From an uncultured Lachnospiraceae bacterium (GTDB lineage: Bacteria > Bacillota > Clostridia > Lachnospirales > Lachnospiraceae): DNA of 6,174 nt. This document shows, in pieces, positions 1 through 6,174 of this stretch (position 1 is the first letter of the stretch; the number at the start of each line of letters is the position of its first letter). A program made the position numbers and the translations under genes. The stretch is taken from positions 1 through 6,174 of the forward strand of contig CAOJLW010000128.1 in the NCBI GenBank assembly GCA_948438565.1, in the 5' to 3' direction. The notes beneath the pieces were generated by a model. The model saw nothing but the letters and a program-made list of their open reading frames with translations. It had not been told where the DNA came from and did no database searches.

Positions 1-277
1 CCTTTTTATAGCGTTCCTTAATCTGGCCGACGCTATAACACAACCCACCGCTGATATAAAAGACAAATTGGAAACGCATCCCTAGTGGCAAAAGGATCAC
101 CTTGCCATTTTCAATCGGCATGGCAATCTCAAGTTCTCCATCGTCCGTAATATCATTGACCTGACTCTTGTAAATACGGTATCCAATCCCTGATCGTTCC
201 TCCTGCGCTATTTGCTCCGTCCTTGGCAGCGGGCAAATATCCACTTTATCACCTAATTGAATTAAATTTGTAACCAT
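1..277 (-). CDS. YcgR/DgrA-like flagellar brake protein, N-terminal part (3' partial)
   Basis: This reading frame starts at ATG 277-275 and stays open to the left edge, giving 92 residues that begin MVTNLIQLGDKVDI. I read the segments VTNLIQLGDKVDI, YKSQVNDITDDGELEIAMP and GKVILLPLGMRFQFVFYI as the N-terminal domain of the YcgR (YcgR_2/PilZN-type) family. In this family that domain precedes a PilZ domain that binds cyclic di-GMP, and the loaded protein acts on the flagellar motor (YcgR in enterics, YpfA/DgrA in Bacillus). The PilZ domain and its RxxxR and DxSxxG motifs would lie outside the window, so c-di-GMP binding is inferred. The start is supported by AGGAGGG at 291-285, 7 nt upstream and overlapping the last base of the flhG stop. 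Location directly after flhG fits a clostridial motility operon. Family assignment is by recalled pattern, without alignment. Confidence 0.85.
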   Translation of the reverse strand, partial: MVTNLIQLGDKVDICPLPRTEQIAQEERSGIGYRIYKSQVNDITDDGELEIAMPIENGKVILLPLGMRFQFVFYISGGLCYSVGQIKERYKK

Positions 278-284
278 CGCCTCT

Positions 285-291
285 CCCTCCT
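285..291 (-). promoter_or_regulatory. Ribosome binding site of the YcgR-like gene
   Basis: Minus strand reads AGGAGGG, 7 nt before the ATG at 277-275; its first base is the last base of the flhG TGA stop. It decides the start of the partial gene and shows that the frame at the left edge is a real coding sequence. Confidence 0.88.
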
Positions 292-1175
292 CATCTGCCT
301 ATTCTCGATAAAAAATTAATAATCATCTGAGCAATGCCTTTATGCATAGATATCGCTTCATGCTCATCATTGATATAATTATTGGTCAACACTTGAAATG
401 CCTTGGACGACGCTGCATTTGGCTTTTCATAAGAAACAATTTTCTGATTTCGGACTGCGTTTTCCATCTGCTGATCCTGGGGTATCATCCCCAAAAAATG
501 GATACTGCCCTTTAAAAACTGCGAAACAACCGAATCAAGCTTAGAAAAAACAGCCTCTCCCTCCTCCATACTGTTTACTTTATTGGCCACCACATTAATT
601 CGAACTTTATCTTTTGCAAAAATCGGATTCCGGTACAACGCCTTTAACAAGGAATAGGAATCCGTCAAAGAACTGGGTTCCGGCGTGCTAATCAGCATAA
701 CCTCTGGACTGGCCAATACAAATTCCAAAACGCTGTCAGAAATGCCCGCCCCTGTATCTACAATAATCACATCTGCCAATTCATTTAATTCAGACATACT
801 GTGTACCAAATATAAAATCTGATCTTTGGAAAGGTTATTTAATCCAGCGATTCCCAGACCACCGGAAATAAATCCAATATCCATTGGCCCCGTGGTTATA
901 ATTTCCCGGGCGCTCTTTCCACGATAAATCAAATCACTTAAATTATATTTCGGAACTGCACCGAGCATAACCTCCACATTTGCCAATCCCAAATCTGCAT
1001 CGAAGATTATCACCCGCTTGCCCATTTTCCGAAGCCATACCGCCATATTGACGGCTACGTTGGATTTCCCAACGCCGCCCTTTCCGCTGGTAACCGTCAC
1101 TACCCTGGTATTACTTAGCGTCTGCACTTTCGTTCTCTGCTTAATCACGTTCCTCAGTTGTTGTGCCTGATCCAT
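291..1175 (-). CDS. flhG: MinD-like ATPase FlhG (YlxH), flagellar number
   Basis: FlhG is a ParA/MinD-family ATPase that limits flagellar number, stimulates the GTPase of FlhF and, in Bacillus, helps assemble the C-ring. The 294 residues match the family length. At the extreme N-terminus DQAQQLR (2-8) fits the DQAxxLR-type activator helix known to act on FlhF. Next come the deviant Walker A GKGGVGKS (31-38, with both signature lysines K32 and K37), the switch I/A'-region FDADLGLAN (58-66), and Walker B/switch II VDTGAG (139-144). The C-terminal stretch (about 279-294, GIAQMIINFLSRIGR) looks amphipathic, as expected for the MinD-type membrane-targeting helix. The ATG lies 3 nt after the flhF stop, with AGGAGG 10 nt upstream inside flhF. 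Position next to flhF separates it from MinD and from chromosomal ParA. The stop is TGA, 13 nt before the YcgR-like gene. Confidence 0.96.
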   Translation of the reverse strand: MDQAQQLRNVIKQRTKVQTLSNTRVVTVTSGKGGVGKSNVAVNMAVWLRKMGKRVIIFDADLGLANVEVMLGAVPKYNLSDLIYRGKSAREIITTGPMDIGFISGGLGIAGLNNLSKDQILYLVHSMSELNELADVIIVDTGAGISDSVLEFVLASPEVMLISTPEPSSLTDSYSLLKALYRNPIFAKDKVRINVVANKVNSMEEGEAVFSKLDSVVSQFLKGSIHFLGMIPQDQQMENAVRNQKIVSYEKPNAASSKAFQVLTNNYINDEHEAISMHKGIAQMIINFLSRIGR

Positions 1176-1178
1176 AGG

Positions 1179-2456
1179 CTAACTTCCTCCTAGTAACCTC
1201 TTGACCATCTTCTGAGAATTAAAGATTTCAATGTCATCCGGTACGTTTTGTCCATTCGTAACATAGGAAACCTCTGCCTGTGAATATAATTTGATATTCA
1301 GGATGTTTCCATACGTCGTCGTTTCATCCAATTTTGTAAAAATAATCTTATAATCGGAAATATCTTTGTAGACATCCGCAATTTCCATCAAGTCCCTGTA
1401 ATTTGTCGTCGCACTAAGCACCAGATACATTTCACTGTTATAATTGTCTACGCTTTGGACAAGCTGCTTCGTATCTTCTTTTTGATCCTGATTCTTATGT
1501 GAAAAACCTGCCGTATCGACTAAAATTGCATCAAAAGCGCTCATCTGTTCTATGCCATTTTTTAAATCCTCGACAGAATAAATAATATTCATCGGAGTGT
1601 CCAAAATATTTGCATATGTCCTAAGCTGCTCGGCAGCGGCGATCCGATAGGTATCCGCAGTCAAAAAAGCCACCTTTTTTCCTTGCTGAACCTTCAGTCT
1701 GGAAGCCACTTTGGCAACCGTTGTCGTCTTACCCACCCCGGTAGGACCGACAAAAAATATGATCTTGGGTTTTTTCCCAGATAAATCGATCCCGCGCGGC
1801 TGCCCAAATTTTAAAATCATTTTCTGATAGACATTGGAAAGGATCGAATCTACGCTATTTCCGTTCCAATTAATCTTTTCAAATTCATTCATAATCTGGT
1901 TGACATATTTCTCATGAACCTCATTTCGGATCAAGGTCTCATATAGCACTTTTAAAAACGCCAGGTTCTCTTTTCGTTTTGTATCTGATTTTGGAAACTC
2001 CTGATCGATAGGAACCTCTTTCGGCGCGGCTGCAAGCTGTTTTTCCAATATATTCTGGAGATTCTCCAGCTTCTCTTCTATACGCTCCCGTTCGTCCAAA
2101 TCCTCTTTTTTTAAGAGCTGAGCGTTGCGTTTTAAAAATTCTATCGCACTTTGTTCCGCCTTATTTTGGTCGATTGGCTCGCCCGTAATCGGCGGTATCT
2201 GAATCGGTTCATCCGCCGCCACATTAACGGTCTCATGCATTTTTTGCATATTTTTTAAAGCCATGCCGGAATCCAGCCGTTTCTCCTTTTCCTCCATAGC
2301 CGCTGTCACTTCAATGATCGGTTTTTTAAAAGACTGAAACATCCCTTTAGGCCGAATCTCCCTTTCGCTCATAATTACGGCGCCCTCGCCTAACTCTGCC
2401 TTTGCTTTTGCAATCGCCTCTTCCCTGGTCTTGCCTTGAAATTTTTTTATCGTCAT
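1179..2456 (-). CDS. flhF: SRP-type GTPase FlhF, flagellar placement
   Basis: FlhF is the third SRP-family GTPase, with Ffh and FtsY. It forms a GTP-dependent homodimer at the membrane and fixes where flagellar basal bodies are built. The 425-residue protein is longer than Bacillus FlhF (about 366). Three regions are visible: a short basic N-terminal B domain (1-55, TIKKFQGKTREEA), a charged variable region with likely coiled coil (about 100-145), and the NG domain (about 165-425). G motifs are G1 GPTGVGKT (237-244), DTYRIAAAEQL (268-278), G3 DTAG (314-317), G4 TKLD (374-377) and G5 GQNVPDD (402-408). The residue after DTAG is Phe318, where the SRP family usually has Arg. The ATG shares its A with the flhA stop; upstream Shine-Dalgarno-like bases are poor, so translation is probably coupled to flhA. 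The start fits the family because FlhF proteins begin with this M-x-IKKF-type motif. The last codons carry the flhG ribosome binding site. Confidence 0.97.
   Translation of the reverse strand: MTIKKFQGKTREEAIAKAKAELGEGAVIMSEREIRPKGMFQSFKKPIIEVTAAMEEKEKRLDSGMALKNMQKMHETVNVAADEPIQIPPITGEPIDQNKAEQSAIEFLKRNAQLLKKEDLDERERIEEKLENLQNILEKQLAAAPKEVPIDQEFPKSDTKRKENLAFLKVLYETLIRNEVHEKYVNQIMNEFEKINWNGNSVDSILSNVYQKMILKFGQPRGIDLSGKKPKIIFFVGPTGVGKTTTVAKVASRLKVQQGKKVAFLTADTYRIAAAEQLRTYANILDTPMNIIYSVEDLKNGIEQMSAFDAILVDTAGFSHKNQDQKEDTKQLVQSVDNYNSEMYLVLSATTNYRDLMEIADVYKDISDYKIIFTKLDETTTYGNILNIKLYSQAEVSYVTNGQNVPDDIEIFNSQKMVKRLLGGS
1186..1191 (-). promoter_or_regulatory. Ribosome binding site of flhG, inside flhF
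   Basis: Minus strand reads AGGAGG, 10 nt before the flhG ATG. It sits within the last sense codons of flhF, where it encodes the terminal Leu-Gly-Gly residues before Ser and TAG. The two genes therefore share bases for coding and for translation start, which favours coupled synthesis of the FlhF/FlhG pair. Confidence 0.85.
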
Positions 2457-4489
2457 TATCCTGTCACCATCCCAACTGATTGTAATTCAACATTGGATTC
2501 CACTTCATTATATGAGACTACTATCAAATCCCGGAAATAGTCCGATGTAAGTTTTTTAAAATACATTCTCACAATCGGTGATGTTATTATAATGGCGCTC
2601 TTGCCCAAATTCTCTAACTTCGCCACCTCTGTCTCAACCGAAGCAATAATCGCTTTCGTACGTTCCGGATCGAGCGTTAAATATGCACCTTGCTCCGTCT
2701 GCTTAATGGAGGACATAATATCCTGCTCTGTTTTTGGATCCAATGTGATGACGCTGGTCACCTCATTCGGCACAAAATATTTACCCGATATTGCACGTTT
2801 CAAATTCTGTCTCACATATTCTGTCAATACATCCGTATCTCTTGTAGTCTGGGCATGATCGGCCAATGTCTCAAATATAGAAAGCAAATCCCGGATGGAA
2901 ATACCTTCCCTTAACAGGTTTTGCAAAACCTTCTGGACTTCCCCAAGGCCAAGCAATTTGGGAACAAGCTCTTCTACGAGCACAGGATTGGATTCCTTTA
3001 AATTGTTGACCAAATTCTGTACATCCTGCCTGGTCAAAAGTTCATCTATATGCGTCCGGATCACTTCCGTTAAATGTGTCGCAATAATAGAAGGTGGATC
3101 GACCACGGTATAACCGAGGCTTTCCGCACGTTCTCTCTGCCCTTCCGTAATCCAAATGGCCGGCAGATGGAAGGACGGTTCAAATGTAGGAATTCCGGTG
3201 ATTTCTTCCTCTACATACCCTGGATTCATCGCCATATAGTGATCAAAGAGAATTTCCCCTTCCGTAACCTGTATCCCTTTAATTTTAATAATATATTGAT
3301 TCGGATTCAACTGAATATTGTCACGGAGACGAATAATCGGAACCACCGTACCAAGCTCAAGCGCAATTTGCCTTCGAATCATAACCACGCGATCCAAAAG
3401 ATCCCCGCCCTGATTGACATCGGCCAGCGGAATAATGCCGTAGCCAAATTCCAATTCAATCGGATCCACTTGTAGCAATGATACCACATTTTCCGGTTTG
3501 CGGATTTCTTCCGCTTCATTTTCTTCCAGATTGGCCTCTTCCTCAATCTGCTCGATCCCAATATTTTTGGAGATACTCCGACCGGCTATTAGAAAAGCTC
3601 CTCCAAGTCCAGCAAACAAATACCAGGTAAATGGAGTTGCCAGACCTAAAAAGCACATCGTCGCGCCCACAATATATAATACTTTTGGCGTACCGAACAA
3701 CTGACGCACCAAAACCGTGCCAAGATCCGCCTCTTTAGACGCTTTTGTAACTAAAATACCGGTTGCAAGAGAAATCAATAGAGATGGGATCTGGCTGCAC
3801 AAGCCGTCGCCAATCGTCAAAACGCCATATCTTTGAATCGCTTCTACAAACTCCAGGCCGCCACGCGTCATACCCATTGCGGTCCCGCCGATAAAGTTGA
3901 CAAAAGTAATAATTAATCCTGCAGCGGCGTCTCCCTTTACATATTTGGTCGCACCGTCCATGTTACCAAAGAAGCTGGATTCCGCCTGAATTTTCTCACG
4001 GCGCGCCCTTGCTTCTTTTTCCGTAATAGTCCCCGTATTTAAATCTGCGTCAATCGCCATCTGTTTTCCCGGCATTGCATCCAAGGTAAACCTTGCGGTT
4101 ACTTCTGCAACACGTTCCGAACCTTTATTGATGACAACAAACTGGATAATAATCAAGATAATAAATATAATTGCACCAATAATCAAATCGCCGCCGCCCA
4201 CAAACGAGCCGAATGTCTCTACAACGTTTCCAGGATCGCCGTCTGTTAAAATACGGCGTGTAGAAGACATATTTAACGATATACGGAAAATGGTAGTAAA
4301 CAGCAATAACGTCGGGAAAAAAGACATATCCAAGACTTCCTGTGCAAACAACGCATTAAACATGACAATCATTGCAATGGAAATATTCAATGACAGCATG
4401 ACATCCAGTAACGTGGAAGAAATGGGTATAATGAAAAAGATTATTGCAGCCAGCAAATATAATGCCACACCGACATCCGCTTTTTTCAT
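2456..4489 (-). CDS. flhA: Flagellar export gate protein FlhA
   Basis: FlhA is the large export-gate subunit. Its membrane part helps couple export to the proton motive force and its cytoplasmic domain forms a nonameric ring that docks FliI and chaperone-substrate complexes. The 677 residues are the usual length. The N-terminal half (about 8-310) has hydrophobic segments near 8-28, 32-50, 58-72, 101-120, 190-206, 228-248 and 270-303. It carries the FHIPEP-family signature (TARFTLDAMPGKQMAIDADL, 131-150) and a conserved FFGNMDGATKYVKGDA segment (173-188). I equate D178 in that segment with the essential membrane Asp of Salmonella FlhA by recalled motif only. A strongly acidic linker (about 311-330) leads to the cytoplasmic domain (about 335-677), including PTFEPSFHLPAIWI (434-447) and DPPSIIATHLTEVIR (464-478). 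The start is ATG, 7 nt after a strong AAGGAGG. The TAA stop shares one base with the flhF ATG. Confidence 0.98.
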   Translation of the reverse strand: MKKADVGVALYLLAAIIFFIIPISSTLLDVMLSLNISIAMIVMFNALFAQEVLDMSFFPTLLLFTTIFRISLNMSSTRRILTDGDPGNVVETFGSFVGGGDLIIGAIIFIILIIIQFVVINKGSERVAEVTARFTLDAMPGKQMAIDADLNTGTITEKEARARREKIQAESSFFGNMDGATKYVKGDAAAGLIITFVNFIGGTAMGMTRGGLEFVEAIQRYGVLTIGDGLCSQIPSLLISLATGILVTKASKEADLGTVLVRQLFGTPKVLYIVGATMCFLGLATPFTWYLFAGLGGAFLIAGRSISKNIGIEQIEEEANLEENEAEEIRKPENVVSLLQVDPIELEFGYGIIPLADVNQGGDLLDRVVMIRRQIALELGTVVPIIRLRDNIQLNPNQYIIKIKGIQVTEGEILFDHYMAMNPGYVEEEITGIPTFEPSFHLPAIWITEGQRERAESLGYTVVDPPSIIATHLTEVIRTHIDELLTRQDVQNLVNNLKESNPVLVEELVPKLLGLGEVQKVLQNLLREGISIRDLLSIFETLADHAQTTRDTDVLTEYVRQNLKRAISGKYFVPNEVTSVITLDPKTEQDIMSSIKQTEQGAYLTLDPERTKAIIASVETEVAKLENLGKSAIIITSPIVRMYFKKLTSDYFRDLIVVSYNEVESNVELQSVGMVTG

Positions 4490-4496
4490 TTTGCTT

Positions 4497-4503
4497 CCTC
4501 CTT
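4497..4503 (-). promoter_or_regulatory. Ribosome binding site of flhA
   Basis: Minus strand reads AAGGAGG, 7 nt before the flhA ATG and immediately after the flhB TAG stop. It is the best Shine-Dalgarno match in the window and fits the highly expressed Firmicute consensus. It lies in the only true spacer between the export-gate genes. Confidence 0.9.
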
Positions 4504-5634
4504 CTAATTATTCTTTAGATTATATACCATTGCCAAAACCTCTGCTACAGCCTGGTAAAGCTCCGGCGGGATTTCTTTGCCGATATCCACGTTTGCATAC
4601 AGCATACGCGCCAACGGCTTGTTTTCCACAATTTCAATATGATTTTCTTTTGCTACTTCCCTAATTTTAAGCGCCAGATAATCCTCCCCTTTTGCAAGGA
4701 CGATCGGAGCCTTTGCCTCATTGGCGTCATATTTGATGGCAACGGCAAGATGAGTCGGGTTTGTAATAATGACATCCGCCTTAGGGATATCCTGCATCAT
4801 ACGCCGCCTGGACGCTTCATGCATCCTCTGGCGTTGCTTACCTTTAATTTCCGGATTCCCTTCCGTATTTTTATATTCATCCTTGACTTCCTGTTTGGTC
4901 ATTTTCATATCTTCATGGAACTTATGCTTTTGATAAATCCAATCCAAAATACCTACGACAAAATATACCAGGGCAATCTTTAACCCTGTATCTAAAATCA
5001 CCTGGCCACACAAAAGAATGGCCTGCATCAGCGGAATATGGTATAAAATAAACAATTCATCCGCATTTTTTTGAATCGACGCATAGGCCACATAACCGAT
5101 CAACCCCAGCTTTAAAAACGATTTCAACAGCTCAAACAGTGAATCCTTCGAAATAATCCGCTTTAAACCATTCAACGGATTAAACTTTTCCGGCTTTGGC
5201 TTTAAAGGTTTTGAAGTCACCTTCCAACCGACCTGTATCAAACAGACTAGAATACATACCGCCGTTCCGACAAGAAAAAACGGAAGCAACAGATATAAAA
5301 ATTCCTGCATAATCACGCGCAACATCATATCGATGCTGTGCCCATTCGTTTCCCTTGCATTATTGGCCGCAAAGTCCGGTATTCTAGTATATGTATAAGA
5401 AAAGACGTTCAAAAAACCATTGTATACAAACGCAGAAAAAATTTTCAACAGCAAAAATAAAACCATCAAATCAAACGCGCTGTTCAATTCCTTGCTCTTT
5501 GCAACCTTACCGTCGTTTCTGGCATCCGTTAATTTTTTTGCGGTAGGTTCTTCCGTTTTTTCCCCACCTGGCCCATCCTTTGCAAACCATTGTAAGTTAT
5601 AAGAGAGCCATCTGTTGTTATCCCATTCTGTCAA
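4504..5634 (-). CDS. flhB: Flagellar export switch protein FlhB, TTG start
   Basis: FlhB is the export-gate protein that switches substrate specificity from rod/hook to filament proteins after autocleavage between Asn and Pro of its NPTH motif. The 376-residue product has a cytoplasmic N-terminus with GPGGEKTEEPT (about 21-31), four hydrophobic segments (about 55-78, 106-134, 168-188, 204-231), a charged linker (about 236-280), and NPTH at 292-295 followed by the compact C-terminal domain. Length is usual for the family. The start is TTG at 5634-5632. An in-frame TGA at 5640-5638 lies two codons upstream, and the next Met is residue 57, past the conserved N-terminus, so TTG is the only sensible start. 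The TTG overlaps the fliR stop by 4 nt, which suggests coupled translation. A weak AAAGGG lies 11 nt upstream. The stop is TAG, 14 nt before flhA. Confidence 0.97.
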   Translation of the reverse strand: MTEWDNNRWLSYNLQWFAKDGPGGEKTEEPTAKKLTDARNDGKVAKSKELNSAFDLMVLFLLLKIFSAFVYNGFLNVFSYTYTRIPDFAANNARETNGHSIDMMLRVIMQEFLYLLLPFFLVGTAVCILVCLIQVGWKVTSKPLKPKPEKFNPLNGLKRIISKDSLFELLKSFLKLGLIGYVAYASIQKNADELFILYHIPLMQAILLCGQVILDTGLKIALVYFVVGILDWIYQKHKFHEDMKMTKQEVKDEYKNTEGNPEIKGKQRQRMHEASRRRMMQDIPKADVIITNPTHLAVAIKYDANEAKAPIVLAKGEDYLALKIREVAKENHIEIVENKPLARMLYANVDIGKEIPPELYQAVAEVLAMVYNLKNN

Positions 5635-6174
5635 CTTTCATACATCCCTTTTATCATAGATACAATTGTTTTCTTCATTTCATCGAAAATAAAATCGGAC
5701 ACATCCATAAACAGTCCAATTGTCAACAACATAACGGTCAGGCCAAATAATACTTTCAACTGCATACCTACCGCAAACATATTCATCTGTGGAGACACCT
5801 TCGCCATAATGCCGAGGATACAGTTCAAAATCATAATACAGGCAAAAACAGGAAGGATAATACGAAATGCAATTACAAACAGATCAATCATATAAGCTAC
5901 CATCCCGTTCATCAAATGATCCCATTGAAACACCTGGCCATTGATCGGGATCAGCTGGTAAGAATCAGCCACTGCCCGCAGAATATAATGGTGCATATTG
6001 GTTATTATCAAAAGAAGCATTACCAGATAACTGTATAAATTGGCGCTGACGCTTGCCTGCGACTGCATCTGAGGATTGTATTCCATAGCCATGGAAAAGC
6101 CAATATTCATATCAATTAAATTTCCGGCTAATAAAATAATGGAATTACAAATGTTTGCTGCAAATCCAATGAGC
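5631..6174 (-). CDS. fliR: Flagellar export gate membrane protein FliR (5' partial)
   Basis: FliR is a polytopic inner-membrane protein that forms the export channel of the flagellar type III apparatus with FliP and FliQ. The reading frame stays open past the first internal Met (codon at 6110-6108) to the window edge. The added residues (LIGFAANICN..., ending in NLID) match the conserved FliR segment before the GFSMA..NPQ motif, so that Met is internal and the start lies outside the window. About 180 residues are visible, against roughly 260 for a full FliR, so about the first third is missing. In the visible part I see GFSMAMEYNPQ (about 24-34), the NMHHYIL motif (about 59-65), and hydrophobic segments near 45-58, 92-120 and 140-158. 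The stop TGA overlaps the flhB start by 4 nt. Identity is secure from the motifs and the flhB/flhA neighbours; fliP and fliQ upstream are expected but not seen. Confidence 0.95.
   Translation of the reverse strand, partial: LIGFAANICNSIILLAGNLIDMNIGFSMAMEYNPQMQSQASVSANLYSYLVMLLLIITNMHHYILRAVADSYQLIPINGQVFQWDHLMNGMVAYMIDLFVIAFRIILPVFACIMILNCILGIMAKVSPQMNMFAVGMQLKVLFGLTVMLLTIGLFMDVSDFIFDEMKKTIVSMIKGMYES
5646..5651 (-). promoter_or_regulatory. Weak ribosome binding site for the flhB TTG start
   Basis: Minus strand reads AAAGGG, within the 3' end of fliR and 11 nt before TTG. The match is partial and the spacing long, so initiation at flhB probably depends on ribosomes terminating at the overlapping fliR TGA. 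This is the only purine-rich site near the start. Confidence 0.5.

Noticed and set aside
1948..2560. Recurring TTTAAAA-like words on the plus strand (also near 507 and 5112)
   Set aside because: They fall at Lys/Leu/Phe codons of AT-rich genes in differing frames and spacing, without longer shared flanks, so they are composition effects and not a repeat family.
3074..3475. Plus-strand open frame of 133 codons opposite flhA
   Set aside because: It is antisense to the conserved FlhA cytoplasmic domain, with no recognisable motif and biased Asn/Arg/Ile composition. Same reasoning applies to the shorter plus-strand frames at 2592-3113, 3498-3704, 4639-4983 and 5420-5602.
3379..3561. Minus-strand frame of 60 codons inside flhA
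   Set aside because: It lies in another frame of flhA, is Trp/Arg/Lys-rich without motif, and the flhA frame is fully explained by conserved sequence.
4128..4664. Plus-strand open frame of 178 codons across the start of flhA and the end of flhB
   Set aside because: It lies opposite conserved membrane segments of FlhA and the conserved C-terminus of FlhB, has low-complexity Ile/Asn/Pro-rich content, and shows no family pattern. It is a reading-frame shadow.
5631..5640. Programmed frameshift producing a FliR-FlhB fusion
   Set aside because: The frames differ by -1 and fusions are known in clostridia, but an in-frame TGA at 5640-5638 leaves only a tiny shift window and no slippery heptamer is present. 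Separate genes with coupled translation is simpler.
6108..6110. ATG at 6110-6108 as the start of fliR
   Set aside because: The frame continues upstream to the window edge with typical FliR residues, so this Met is internal and the gene is truncated by the window.
1..6174. Internal promoter, terminator, mobile element, tRNA or CRISPR array
   Set aside because: Intergenic space totals about 30 nt, no T-run after a stable hairpin or spaced direct repeats were seen, and every junction is coupled or carries only a ribosome binding site.

Overview
The window is a compact block of flagellar genes, all on the minus strand and read from right to left: fliR (5' end outside the window), flhB, flhA, flhF, flhG, then the start of a YcgR-like gene that runs off the left edge. 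The first three encode membrane parts of the flagellar type III export gate. FlhF and FlhG are the GTPase/ATPase pair that sets flagellar position and number. The last gene has the N-terminal domain of the c-di-GMP-responsive flagellar brake family.

The organism is most likely a low-to-moderate GC Firmicute of class Clostridia, possibly Lachnospiraceae (Roseburia, Butyrivibrio or similar). This is inferred from four things: the order fliR-flhB-flhA-flhF-flhG as in Bacillus and clostridial fla/che operons, the YcgR-like gene directly after flhG, the FlhB N-terminus ending in a GPGGEKTEEPT-type segment, and strong AGGAGG-type ribosome binding sites. I cannot name the species from this sequence.

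Layout by minus-strand reading: fliR 6174-5631, flhB 5634-4504, flhA 4489-2456, flhF 2456-1179, flhG 1175-291, ycgR-like 277-1. Junctions are -4, +14, -1, +3 and +13 nt, so this is the interior of one long operon. I see no promoter, terminator, RNA gene, repeat, mobile element or CRISPR array, and no gap above 14 nt. The operon promoter should lie beyond the right edge and its end beyond the left edge.

Working together: FliR (with FliP and FliQ, probably encoded just upstream) forms the export channel, FlhB switches substrate class through cleavage at its NPTH site, and FlhA docks chaperone-substrate complexes and uses the proton motive force. FlhF recruits early flagellar parts to the build site and FlhG, through its DQA-type N-terminus, stimulates FlhF GTP hydrolysis. 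The YcgR-like protein would slow or alter rotation when c-di-GMP rises. The system is well known and I found no undescribed one. The points most worth a second look are the TTG start of flhB inside the fliR stop, the non-consensus DTAGF motif in FlhF, and the placement of a c-di-GMP effector beside the position/number genes.
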